Assembly: GCF_003952465.1 (NCBI RefSeq)
Contig: NZ_CP034448.1
Span: 6,983,001-7,047,000, forward strand
Reading direction: 5' to 3'
Length of the DNA stretch: 64,000 nucleotides
Origin: Mesorhizobium sp. M1B.F.Ca.ET.045.04.1.1
GTDB lineage: Bacteria; Pseudomonadota; Alphaproteobacteria; Rhizobiales; Rhizobiaceae
The notes below the pieces were generated by a model. That model was not told the DNA's origin, did no database searches, and worked only from the letters and a program-made list of their open reading frames with translations. Position numbers and translations under genes: made by a program. This document shows positions 9,831-18,307 of the stretch, piece after piece; positions within the stretch are counted from its first letter, which is position 1, and each line of letters begins with the position of its first letter.

Positions 9831-10970
9831 GGGGGGCGGGAAATCGAGGAAGCGCGAGGAACTGAATGAGATCGGAACAATGATCAGGATGGGACTGACC
9901 AGAAACACAGCAACGAGCAGACTGAAGCCGCGTAGCAGCTTGCCACCAAGAGCCGCACGCTCACAACCTATGGCGAATCCGGCCGGAACCCGAAGGCTGT
10001 GAGCGACCGCCCGCACCAGGGCCGTAGCGAGGTCAACAAGTTGGACGTAAGCGGTGGTTGAACGACGAACGGGTGTGCCAGCCGATTGGGCAGCCCCGTG
10101 CTGAGATCCGAGCAAGCTATCGATACCGACGAAATGATTGGAAATTGTATAGACCACCAGCGTGATCGAGAGCAGCACGGTAGCGGCAGCGGCTGCGAGT
10201 GGCCAATTCAGCGTCACGTTTGCATAAATGTCGATTTGCATCGGCAATAGGATTGTGTTCGGGCCGCCGAGCAGCGCGGGAGTGATGTAGAACCCCAGAG
10301 CGAACACAAAGACCAGCAGCCCGGCCGCGATCACGCCCGGTAAGCTCAAAGGAAAGAACACGCGCCAAAAATTCTGGGGCGCAGAGGCTCCGAGGGAGGC
10401 GGCAGCGCGAGTCAGACTGGATGGAATCCCTCTCATTACGCTGATGAGCACCAAAACCGTAAACGGCATGAGGATATAGACCATCGCTATGAGCACACTG
10501 AACTTATTGTAGATCAGGTCGATAGGTCGTTCGGTGATGCCGAAGTCCATTAGAAGTTGGTTAATAACGCCAAAGCGCCCAAGGATCACCATCCATGCAT
10601 AGGTACGCACGAGGTAGCTCGTAAAGAACGGCAACACTACTGCAAGCAATAGCGCTCTGGCGACCCAGGTGCGGGCCGCAACGATCCAGAAGGCGAGTGG
10701 ATACCCCATTAGAAGGCAAAGCAGCGTAACTGTTATTGCCAGCTCGAAGGTGTGACTGAGGATGATCCAGTTCGTTCGATCACCCAAGAACTCTTGGAAG
10801 TGTGCGAGCGTCGGTCCAGGATCGAACAGACTGAGAGAGAGGAGACCAGCGAGCGGGACGAAAAAGAAGATCCCGAGCAGAAGTGCCATTGGAGCAAGCA
10901 AGAGCGTGGCTTCGCGATTGTGTAGGGGCCACGCGATGGCCGCTCTGACGGTCTGGTATAAAGTGGCCAT
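9357..10970 (-). CDS. Polyamine-type ABC transporter permease, reading into a second permease (tandem fusion)
   Basis: Residues 1 to about 290 form a complete PotB-like permease: six membrane spans starting with LLLAPMALLLGIFFFVPLAG, and the EAA loop LTRAAASLGASAPQNFWRV. With no stop, a roughly 50-residue linker then leads into the N-terminus of a second permease (LLRGFSLLVAVFLVSPILII, PPPGLSLQWYEAYL). After the frameshift near 9800 the remaining ~110 residues are out-of-frame nonsense. The ATG at 10970 overlaps the end of the binding-protein gene as TAATG; five in-frame codons upstream are not used. Either a natural tandem-permease fusion was later broken, or the stop between two genes was lost. 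Confidence 0.75.
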   Translation of the reverse strand: MATLYQTVRAAIAWPLHNREATLLLAPMALLLGIFFFVPLAGLLSLSLFDPGPTLAHFQEFLGDRTNWIILSHTFELAITVTLLCLLMGYPLAFWIVAARTWVARALLLAVVLPFFTSYLVRTYAWMVILGRFGVINQLLMDFGITERPIDLIYNKFSVLIAMVYILMPFTVLVLISVMRGIPSSLTRAAASLGASAPQNFWRVFFPLSLPGVIAAGLLVFVFALGFYITPALLGGPNTILLPMQIDIYANVTLNWPLAAAAATVLLSITLVVYTISNHFVGIDSLLGSQHGAAQSAGTPVRRSTTAYVQLVDLATALVRAVAHSLRVPAGFAIGCERAALGGKLLRGFSLLVAVFLVSPILIIVPISFSSSRFLDFPPPGLSLQWYEAYLQAARGSPPRCKFGHCNSYRICKPCHRVSGCDGARARQSADAPCRIPALACTDDRAGNRQCGCPLLPLCTVAARQHESRSGDRTYDRRRSLSRADCRRKPTGPERPPRARRREFGGLADRHDLENRTPAHASCVNRRRILCLPAFLR

Positions 10971-12256
10971 TAGCTGGCCACCCATTGGGTCCAGCGCTCC
11001 ACGAGCACTTCGGTATTAGTTTTGCCCGAGGAGGATTGGCTTCCCAGTAGGCCGGATCGTAGAAGAATTGCTTGTCAATGTTCTCGGGCGCGGTCAAAGG
11101 CGTCTCTGCCGGACCCACACTGGCTCAATGTAATTAAAGGCAGCACCGACATTCGAACGGCAGCCCATCCCCAAGATCCGGAGATATCGTCAATTGACGA
11201 CGGAGCAAAACTATGCGCCCTCGCGCGGACAGGCCTGACGTGAGCGACGGCACAACAACCCACCCCGCCATATACTGGCCGCAGCACCCGGTTTTTTTCC
11301 TCCCGTGGCCTTCGGAACGACCCAATGCAGCGAGGCAGCTGCCGATTGAGCGGACCATAAAAGATGAGATTGTTGAGACGAGCTTGCGCCTGCGCGGAAG
11401 CCTGGTAGGCGACAAACCGCATGGCCGCAGCCCGGTTTTTCGTGCCCTTCGGAACGACCCAATGCAGCGGGCTAAGCATCCCTTCGTTCCACAGGTAATC
11501 AACGCCAGCGCCCTGCTCCTTAAGGATTTGCATTCGGCCATTCCATGCCGAGGACATCGCAACCTGACGATCCGATAGGAGCTGACCTGGTTCGGCGCCC
11601 ACGCTCCAGAATTTCGTTATGTGCGGTTTGATGCGATCGAGAGACGCGAATGCCTGGTCGAAGTCGATTGGGTACAGCTTGTCCTTCGGAACTCCGGCTG
11701 CCAGCAACGCAAATTCGACCGTCCGTTCTCTGAGGGAGCGAGGCCCCGGAAACGCGCTGACGTCCCAGAACTCAGTCCATGAGCGGGGGCGCGGCTTGTC
11801 GGCCGGGTAATCGGCCGTGGAGAATGCCATCACGGTGCTGAACACGTACGAGCCCACGGCATATTTTGTCTTTGCCTCAGGAACAAGGTTATCCAACGTT
11901 TCCTTATCGAATGCCCCATAATCGATTTCTTCGACATACTTGTCTGCATCTGATCTAAACGCAGGGCCGGATATCTCCACCACATCCCATTGCACATTGC
12001 TGCTATCGACTTGCGCCTTAAGCTTCGCCGCGTCAGCCGGAGACACATAAGTCACCTTGATGCCTGTCTCACTCTGGAAGGGATCAACTACGGCTTTGCG
12101 GAACGCCTCCTCATACGATCCGCCACCGGAAACGACCACCAGGGTCGACTCTTGCGCTCGCAAAATGCTTGGGGCGCCAAGCACCAGCGCCGCTCCGCTG
12201 AGTCCTATTAGGGCCTGACGTCGCGTCGGCCGACTGGAGTTAATGTAGCGCCTCAT
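10970..12256 (-). pseudogene. ABC transporter periplasmic substrate-binding protein, C-terminus disrupted
   Basis: PotD-like extracellular binding protein. The N-terminus has a Tat-like signal (TRRQALIGLSGAALVLGAPS). The mature part is normal from TLVVVSGGGSYEEAFRKAVV through GVDYLWNEGMLSPLHWVVPK to NNLIFYGPLNRQLP. After that about 200 bp of unrelated DNA is inserted, beginning with a copy of an upstream segment (see the repeat at 11272..11467). The expected family ending then reappears in pieces: TAPENIDKQFFYDPAYWEAN near 11090, and TEVLVERWTQWVAS in another frame, stopping at 10970. As read, the frame continues with alien sequence to 11075. Function is probably lost or altered. Confidence 0.8.
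11272..11467 (+). repeat. Short direct repeat inside the binding-protein gene
   Basis: Two imperfect copies in the same orientation, about 11420-11467 and 11272-11330. Both carry CTTCGGAACGACCCAATGCAG preceded by a CCGGTTTTT tract and GCCGCAG. The first copy is native coding sequence (HWVVPKGTKNRAAAM on the minus strand). The second follows the codons for PLNRQLP and is degenerate. It marks a partial tandem duplication that broke the 3' end of the gene. Confidence 0.75.
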
Positions 12257-12268
12257 GAGCTCTCTCCC

Positions 12269-13459
12269 TTATGAAGACCATATCGGAATGCGATCTGCGG
12301 CCGAGGTCACGTGCAACGAAGCCGCCTCAGCTTCGAGATGGTCGGGTACACCTTGTCTCGGGCCGTTCGCCTTCACAGAAAGAAGGCGTCCATCCCGCGC
12401 GTCCCAGCCAATTCGCACTTTCTCACCGACTTTGAACCGTGGAGAGGAGGCGCGATAAGCTACGGCTACAGTGAGAACTACGGAAAGGGCCGCACGTAGG
12501 CGTACTTGGCACTTGACGATGTTTCCGCGGTAAATAGACTCTTGGATCACACCCTCGAATTCGTTGTCAGCGCACGCGCCTGCTGCGAGAGGGACGATCT
12601 TCTCGGGTCGGACCATGAGGCTCACGGGTCCCATCACCTGGTCCTCGGCTCCCTGCCATGTCGCTCGAACCTGCAGGCCAGCGACATCGAGGAGGGGACC
12701 GTGATCTGTCTTTCCAACAAGACGAGCGTCGAGGAAGTTCGATTCGCCAATGAAGCTCGCAACAAAGCGGGTTTCCGGCGTCTCATATATCTCTTCCGGC
12801 GTACCAATCTGTTCGACCTTGCCCTCATTCATCACCACGATTCGGTCGGACATGGTGAGCGCTTCACTCTGGTCGTGGGTGACGAACACCATTGTTGTTC
12901 CAAGAGATTTTTGTAGGCGCTTCAGTTCGAGCTGCATGTGCTCTCGAAGTTGCTTATCAAGCGCACCAAGCGGTTCATCCATTAGAATTACACCTGGGCG
13001 GAACACAAGCGCACGCGCCAGTGCAACCCGCTGCTGTTGACCGCCGGACAGCTCGTGAGGCATGCGGCCCCCATATTCACCGAGCTGAACAAGATCGAGT
13101 GCCGCGGCGACACCGGCTCGAATGTCGTAGCCGGATATTCCGCGCATCTTCAACGCAAACGCCACGTTCTCGAAAACGGAGAGATGAGGAAATAGCGCGT
13201 AGTTCTGGAATACAACTCCGATGTTGCGCCTGTGGACTGGTAGCCTCGTTATTGGTCGAGCACCGACAAAAATTTGGCCGGCGCTTGGCGTTTCAAAACC
13301 CGCAACCATCATCAACGTTGTCGTTTTCCCGGATCCGCTTGGGCCAAGAAACGAGACAAACTCGCCAGCCTCGATCTGGACCGAAATATCACTAACGGCT
13401 CGGACGGTGCCGTATTGCTTACAAAGTCGCTCTAGCCGCAGCGGTTCACCTCGGGACAT
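12269..13459 (-). CDS. Polyamine-type ABC transporter ATP-binding protein (PotA-like)
   Basis: A complete 396-residue importer ATPase. Walker A is GPSGSGKTT near residue 40, the Q-loop VVFQNYALFPHLSVFENVAF, the signature LSGGQQQRVALARAL, Walker B VILMDEPLGALD and the switch His in VFVTHDQSEALTMSDR. A C-terminal TOBE-like domain follows (VSLMVRPEKIVPLA). It heads the minus-strand module with the binding protein 12 bp downstream. The family imports polyamines, thiamine, iron or related small solutes; the substrate here is unknown. Confidence 0.9.
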   Translation of the reverse strand: MSRGEPLRLERLCKQYGTVRAVSDISVQIEAGEFVSFLGPSGSGKTTTLMMVAGFETPSAGQIFVGARPITRLPVHRRNIGVVFQNYALFPHLSVFENVAFALKMRGISGYDIRAGVAAALDLVQLGEYGGRMPHELSGGQQQRVALARALVFRPGVILMDEPLGALDKQLREHMQLELKRLQKSLGTTMVFVTHDQSEALTMSDRIVVMNEGKVEQIGTPEEIYETPETRFVASFIGESNFLDARLVGKTDHGPLLDVAGLQVRATWQGAEDQVMGPVSLMVRPEKIVPLAAGACADNEFEGVIQESIYRGNIVKCQVRLRAALSVVLTVAVAYRASSPRFKVGEKVRIGWDARDGRLLSVKANGPRQGVPDHLEAEAASLHVTSAADRIPIWSS

Positions 13460-13475
13460 CTAAACCTCGTCCGTG

Positions 13476-13500
13476 TTGCAAATAATGCAATGGTGTTGCA
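13476..13500. promoter_or_regulatory. Candidate operator with three TTGCA half-sites upstream of the ABC module
   Basis: Just upstream of the ATPase start, TTGCA (13476), TGCAA (13486) and TTGCA (13496) follow one another at 10-bp steps. They form two overlapping inverted repeats, TTGCA-N5-TGCAA and TGCAA-N5-TTGCA. Helical phasing and position suggest a repressor or activator site for the transport module. The IclR-type remnant just upstream would be the obvious former regulator (inference). Confidence 0.45.
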
Positions 13501-13611
13501 ATTACGTTTAGAAGCTGACAGGGGTGTGAACACTTGTCAAGTGGAGCGGAGGAGTCATCCATGAAGTCTGTCAAATATCCCCCGAGCGGCCGTGACCGAG
13601 CCCGTGGGTTA

Positions 13612-13750
13612 ACAAAGTGCAACGCGCCTTAAATCTGCTGATGGTCGTTGGCGCGAGTGAAAGGCCGTCGGAGTGAATGAGATCGCGCGGCGGCTAGGAC
13701 AGCATGCAAGCGATGTCAGGCAACTGTCAGGGTCTCTCCTGCTTGTTGGG
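13612..13750 (+). pseudogene. IclR-type regulator remnant (helix-turn-helix only)
   Basis: Codons for QRALNLLMVVGASERPS end in a stop; in a second frame GVNEIARRLGQHASDVRQL continues the winged-helix motif typical of IclR regulators. So only the DNA-binding N-terminus survives, split by a frameshift near 13668. The effector domain is missing. It is divergent from the ABC importer module, where a dedicated regulator would be expected. The rest of 13751-14130 shows no gene I can support; a phrase VTFYSWRKK near 13820 recalls an IS3-type OrfA but is too short to call. Confidence 0.55.
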
Positions 13751-14130
13751 TCCGCCTCCTTGCATACCGTCGGCACCGAATCTGTGCCGCAGGTGGGGAG
13801 TCACGACGTAACCTTCTACTCCTGGCGCAAGAAGGGATGGACACCGTGCAGGTCCGCGCGCGGCCGCCTTACGGCAGGAAGCCTGCAGTCATCTCGGTGC
13901 TAGATGGCGACAATATGGAAACTGCATTTGACGCAAGCTGCTACATGATTGATCCTTGATTGAATGAAGTTGCTAGCCTGCAGCAAGCTGCGTACCTGCG
14001 GCGTTTCGAACTCTGGTCCGGCAAGTACACTTAACTGCATGAAACCGTCTGCACTTGCGCGAGGATGCATGCTTCGACCTCCGCGCAAGCGAGCCTGTGC
14101 GAACCATTAGACGGAGGCGAACGCTGCCGA

Positions 14131-15786
14131 ATGAACGGGGCGGAGGGCGCAGACGAGGACCCAGGTTCGCGAACGGCTTTTGCGCCGCTCAGGAATCCGA
14201 CATTTCGTTCGATCTGGCTCGCCACGCAGGTTTCCAGCCTGGGCTGGTTGATGCAGACTGTTGCCATCAGCTGGCTGATGGCGACGATCTCGACTTCCGA
14301 TCTTATGGTCGCGCTGGTACCGGCGTCATCGACGCTGCCCGCCTTCATTCTTTCTGTCTTCGTCGGGGCCATCGCCGACAATTTCAACCGCCGCAAGGTC
14401 ATGTTCGCCGGCCGGTGCATTATGGTCATAGCATCTGCGATGCTGGCCACCTCTGTAGCGCTGGGCTTTGTAGACCCTTGGATGATCCTCGGCTTCAGCT
14501 TCTTGATCGCATGTGGCGGTGCCATCAACGATCCCGCATGGCAAGCCTCGGTTGGCGATATGGTAGACCGACGCGATGTTCCCGCTGCCGTCACCCTCCT
14601 CTCCGTCGGCTTCAACACTGTCCGGACCGTGGGCCCGGCGCTCGGCGGCATCCTGGTTGCCTCGTTCGGGCTTGTGACGGCTCTCGCCGTGACCACACTC
14701 ACATATCTGGTACCTCTGGGGACCATATGGCGCTGCAAATGGAAGGTTCGTTCTTCGCCTCTGCCGCGTGAGCCGATGAGCACGGCGATCTATGACGGGC
14801 TGCGCTTCACGGCGATGTCTTCGGAAATCAAGACGGCGATCGCTCGCGGAACCCTCTTTGGCTTGGCGGGCATCGGCATACTCGCGCTGCTGCCCCTGGT
14901 CGTCCGGGATCAGCTGGGAGGAGGACCGCTGGCCTATGGCGCCCTCATGGCCGGCTTCGGGACAGGCGCTGTCTTCGCCGGCGTCTCCAACGGCGTATTC
15001 AGAAGGCGTTTGTCTCAAGAACGGCTGATGACGCTCGCCTGCATCGCCTGCGCGGCGTGCTCCCTCTCCCTTGCATTGACCTCCTCGATTGCAGTGGCGG
15101 CAATCGCGCTCGCTTTGGGCGGCGCGGGTTGGGTCACGGCCTGGTCCGGGGTTGGCGTGAGCGTGCAGCTGGCAAGCCCGCGCTGGGTCGTGGGGCGCAC
15201 CATCTCGATCTATTATGCGTTGATAGACGGCGGCATCGCGGCTGGCAGTTGGGTGTGGGGCACGGTGGCCCAGAACCATTCCCTGGCCTGGGCGCTGGAG
15301 GGTTCTGCTGGTGCTCTGTTGCTCGTCGCTGCGGCCGGCGTCCTGTTTCCTCTTCGCGAGCGCCACGACTCCGAGCCCGATCCTCTAGAGCAATTCGACA
15401 CCCCGGCAGTCGCCCTCAATCTCAAGCCAAGAAGCGGTCCCATCGTCGTCAAAGTCGAATATCTGATACCCGCCGAAAACGTCGATGCTTTCCTGGACCT
15501 CATGCGCGAGCGGCGGCATGTACACAGCCGCGTCGGTGCTCGACACTGGACTCTCCAGCGCAACCTTCAGAAGCCTATGCAGTGGACAGAGACATTCCGC
15601 ACGCCGACCTGGACCGACTACCTTCGCCTCAACCATCGCCTCACGACAGAGGATAGGCACCTAGACGAAAGGGTCCTCCTCCTGCACGAGGGAGAGCTTC
15701 CACCTCAATTGACGCTTTTGATCGAGCGACCGACGGGCCCCGCTCGCAAAGCCGAGCACTCGACGTCTTATGTTCCCCATCATTGA
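14131..15786 (+). CDS. MFS exporter (MFS_3 / EntS-like) with C-terminal extension
   Basis: About 551 residues from the ATG at 14131. The first ~400 residues are a major facilitator of the MFS_3 type: N-terminal FRSIWLATQVSSLGWLMQTV, the loop GAIADNFNRRKVMFAGR, and many hydrophobic spans. Residues after about 425 form a soluble domain (GPIVVKVEYLIPAENVDAF, then RHWTLQRN and WTDYLRLNHRLT) resembling a ferredoxin-like alpha/beta barrel. Relatives export siderophores, metals or drugs. A close paralogue lies at 36444..38094. A GGAGG is 13 bp before the ATG, a little far. Substrate unknown. Confidence 0.82.
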   Translation: MNGAEGADEDPGSRTAFAPLRNPTFRSIWLATQVSSLGWLMQTVAISWLMATISTSDLMVALVPASSTLPAFILSVFVGAIADNFNRRKVMFAGRCIMVIASAMLATSVALGFVDPWMILGFSFLIACGGAINDPAWQASVGDMVDRRDVPAAVTLLSVGFNTVRTVGPALGGILVASFGLVTALAVTTLTYLVPLGTIWRCKWKVRSSPLPREPMSTAIYDGLRFTAMSSEIKTAIARGTLFGLAGIGILALLPLVVRDQLGGGPLAYGALMAGFGTGAVFAGVSNGVFRRRLSQERLMTLACIACAACSLSLALTSSIAVAAIALALGGAGWVTAWSGVGVSVQLASPRWVVGRTISIYYALIDGGIAAGSWVWGTVAQNHSLAWALEGSAGALLLVAAAGVLFPLRERHDSEPDPLEQFDTPAVALNLKPRSGPIVVKVEYLIPAENVDAFLDLMRERRHVHSRVGARHWTLQRNLQKPMQWTETFRTPTWTDYLRLNHRLTTEDRHLDERVLLLHEGELPPQLTLLIERPTGPARKAEHSTSYVPHH

Positions 15787-15958
15787 CCCCTTTAGAACAG
15801 TGCGGGTCCGCGACCCCTCGCCGTGTTAGCGCTGGCAGGAGGAGCATAACTGGACTACGCTGGCCCACAGCAACGACTTCTTCCCTCACCAGCCCAGTGG
15901 CAACGAGCCAAGAGTTTTCGAGGATGGAACGGCGAGAGCCGAGAAGCAGCGATCCACT

Positions 15959-16162
15959 TCAGTTCGGCTGCGCGGGAGCGAATACAGCCGCGCCCAGCAC
16001 CACATCGCAACAACGGGGATCGACCAGTCGGGCAACCGGGGTCGTGTAGGCGGTAAGGCAGACGATCGGCGTCCCACCCTTTCGCGCACGAATATCCGGC
16101 GGCGTTACCGCCCTTGTATCAGCAACCACACTCAAAGAGGGCTCCTTCCCTTGCGTCAACAA
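15959..16162 (-). pseudogene. panB: panB 5' fragment
   Basis: Only the first ~60 residues of ketopantoate hydroxymethyltransferase: TPPDIRARKGGTPIVCLTAY, then TTPVARLVDP, after which similarity fades into unrelated sequence. The same part of the larger panB copy (49213..50084) is clearly homologous. This fragment keeps the reading frame across the point where the larger copy has lost a base. About 110 bp of upstream DNA is also shared (see repeat). The rest of 15787-16309 holds no other recognisable gene. Confidence 0.75.
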
Positions 16163-16290
16163 TCGTGCGGTGTCGCGTGTGGCATATTTTTGTGCAGGTG
16201 CGAAGAACTAATTTGCCACGCACGTGAGTTGACGCGCTGACGGTTATTGGTGAGAACAAAATTCAATCGGTTCAGCTACTTCTTGGCTTA
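16015..16290. repeat. Duplicated panB start and upstream region, copy 1
   Basis: Diverged direct repeat of about 49945-50205. Shared landmarks are CGAATATCCGGCGG, GGGCTCCTTCCC, ATTTTTGTGCAGGTGCGAAG and, further upstream, AATC(A)AAT/AATCGGTT runs. Both copies lie in the same orientation. The copy therefore spans the panB N-terminus plus its promoter region, here placed head-to-head with the nrtR gene. Confidence 0.7.
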
Positions 16291-16309
16291 CCCAAGCACA
16301 TCAGAGATC

Positions 16310-17270
16310 ATGAGCGATCGCGCAAAAGGGACTACAAAAGGCGGGCGCAGAGCCAAGGCCGACACGGCTAAGGTCGACCTGACCGCGGTCGTCGTCGCGG
16401 TGAACGAGAATGAACCGTGTGTCCTCACCATCGGACAGACTGACACTTTGCCCTCCGGCCCGCTTGCGCTCGAGCACCGATCGCTGCAGTCCGGTTTGAG
16501 AACGTGGGTCGAGGAACAGACCGGCCACCCACTGGGATATATCGAGCAGCTCTACACCTTTGCCGATCGGGACCGAGCCGGCACCGAGCTTGAGCGGCGA
16601 GTCATCTCCATCAGCTATCTCGCACTCACCCGTAAGGAACATGCGACCGCTCCGTCCAGGTCCGGCTGGCGAAGCTGGTACGACTATTTTCCATGGGAGG
16701 ATCACCGTGCCGGAACTCCACCGATGGTGTCGGACGTCCTGCGGCCTCGCCTGAGCGAGTGGGCGGAGAGCGCGGACGACAACGCGACGCGCCTCGAGCG
16801 CGGAAGGCGCGGCAATCGCCTTCGGCTTCGACGAACGCCCGTGGAACGAGGATCTCGCACTCAAGCGCTACGAGCTGCTTTATGAAGCAGCCCTTGTGGA
16901 AGAGGCGGTGCGCGGTTCGGTCCTCCCCCTGCCGGTTCGCGGCAAGCCCATGGTTTCCGATCATCGTCGCATCCTCGCAACGGGCATTGCGCGGCTGCGC
17001 TCCAAGATCAAGTACCGGCCGGTCGTCTTCGAACTGATGCCGCCGGCTTTTACGCTTCATCAGCTGCAGCGCACCGTGGAGGCGCTTGCCGGCAGGCTCG
17101 TCCACAAGCCGAACTTTCGTCGCCTCATCGAGCAGCACGAACTGGTCGAAGAAACTGGCGAAACTAGCGCGGAGACAGGGGGCCGGCCGGCGAAGCTTTA
17201 TCGCTTCCGCCACGCCGTGCTCGAAGAGGGGGAGCTCGCCGGGGCAAAATTGCCGCTCGCGCGGGGTTGA
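16310..17270 (+). pseudogene. NrtR-type (Nudix-related) regulator of NAD synthesis, frameshifted
   Basis: Family members fuse a Nudix-like effector domain, which senses ADP-ribose or related NAD metabolites, to a C-terminal winged helix. From the ATG at 16310 the first domain reads well (VDLTAVVVAVNENEPCVLTI to WYDYFPWEDHR). Near 16800 the frame is lost: the family segment AIAFGFDERPWNEDLALKRY continues in the next frame and runs to the stop at 17270 through a winged helix (FTLHQLQRTVEALAG, GRPAKLYRF). Restoring two bases in a GC run (cgcgcgg) would join the halves. It directly precedes nadA. Confident on family; the break may be real or a sequence error. Confidence 0.78.
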
Positions 17271-17274
17271 CCGC

Positions 17275-17320
17275 TTATACTCACTACGAATATATGCGCC
17301 TTATATTCAGGTAGGTATAA
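17275..17320. promoter_or_regulatory. Large dyad between nrtR and nadA (candidate NrtR operator)
   Basis: A 46-bp imperfect palindrome centred near 17297. Outer arms are TTATAC (17275) and GTATAA (17315), with CTAC/GTAG-like inner matches. The inner arms are GAATATA (17288) and TATATTC (17302). It lies 5 bp after the regulator stop and ends 13 bp before the nadA ATG. Position and symmetry fit an operator for the adjacent NAD regulator. The match to a published NrtR motif was not tested. Confidence 0.6.
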
Positions 17321-17332
17321 CCGGAGAGCTCG

Positions 17333-18307
17333 ATGAGCGCGATGCTACCTTCGGGCGCGTCCCTGTACGACCGCGTTCGGCGCGTAATCCCCCCGATCGA
17401 ATGGCCGGCGTTCAGCGACGACATAGACGCCATCCTCGCGCTGAAGCGCGAGCGCAATGCGGTCGTCCTGGCGCACAATTATCAGACACCGGAGATCTTC
17501 CACTGTGTCGCCGACATCGTCGGCGACAGCCTGGCGCTCGCCCGCAAGGCAATGACGGTTGAAGCGGATGTCATTGTGCTGGCCGGCGTGCATTTCATGG
17601 CCGAGACGGCAAAGCTGCTCAATCCGCAAAAGACGGTGCTGATTCCCGATCTTGCGGCCGGCTGCTCGCTGGCGGACTCGATTGCCGCCGAGGACATCCG
17701 GCTGCTGCGGCAACGCTATCCCGGCGTGCCGGTCGTTACCTACGTCAACACGTCGGCCGCAGTGAAGGCCGAGTCCGATATCTGCTGTACCTCGGGCAAT
17801 GCGAAGGCCGTTGTGGAGTCGCTGGGCGTTCCCCGGGTGATCATGCTGCCGGACGAGTATCTGGCCCAGAACATCGCCGCCCAGACCGACGTGCAGATCA
17901 TCGCCTGGAAAGGGCATTGCGAAGTGCATGAGCGCTTCACGCCTGCCGACATCCGCGAGTTGCGTGAAACTCATCCGGGCGTAACGGTGCTCGCGCATCC
18001 CGAATGCCCGCCTGACGTGGTGGCCGTAGCCGATTTTTCCGGGTCGACCGCTGCCATGTCCGACTATGTCGAAAGGCAAAAGCCGCCGCGCGTCGTGCTG
18101 CTGACGGAATGCTCGATGAGCGACAATGTCGCGCTCCAGCATCCGGAACTCGAGTTCATCCGGCCCTGCAATTTGTGCCCCCATATGAAGCGGATAACGC
18201 TCGCCAATATCCGCGCCGCGCTCGAGCAGAACCGCCATGTCGTGACCATCTCACCCGAGATCGCCGGCCGCGCGCGGCTGGCCGTCGAGCGGATGCTCGC
18301 CGTATGA
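17333..18307 (+). CDS. nadA: Quinolinate synthase A
   Basis: A 324-residue 4Fe-4S enzyme that condenses iminoaspartate with dihydroxyacetone phosphate to quinolinate. Motifs include VVLAHNYQTPEIFHCVADIV near the start, LIPDLAAGCSLADS, YVNTSAAVKAESDICCTSGN and the cluster cysteine segment CNLCPHMKRITL near the C-terminus. RBS-like GGAGAG lies 8 bp before the ATG. The stop overlaps the nadB start (GTATGAGC), so nadA and nadB are translationally coupled. Confidence 0.95.
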   Translation: MSAMLPSGASLYDRVRRVIPPIEWPAFSDDIDAILALKRERNAVVLAHNYQTPEIFHCVADIVGDSLALARKAMTVEADVIVLAGVHFMAETAKLLNPQKTVLIPDLAAGCSLADSIAAEDIRLLRQRYPGVPVVTYVNTSAAVKAESDICCTSGNAKAVVESLGVPRVIMLPDEYLAQNIAAQTDVQIIAWKGHCEVHERFTPADIRELRETHPGVTVLAHPECPPDVVAVADFSGSTAAMSDYVERQKPPRVVLLTECSMSDNVALQHPELEFIRPCNLCPHMKRITLANIRAALEQNRHVVTISPEIAGRARLAVERMLAV

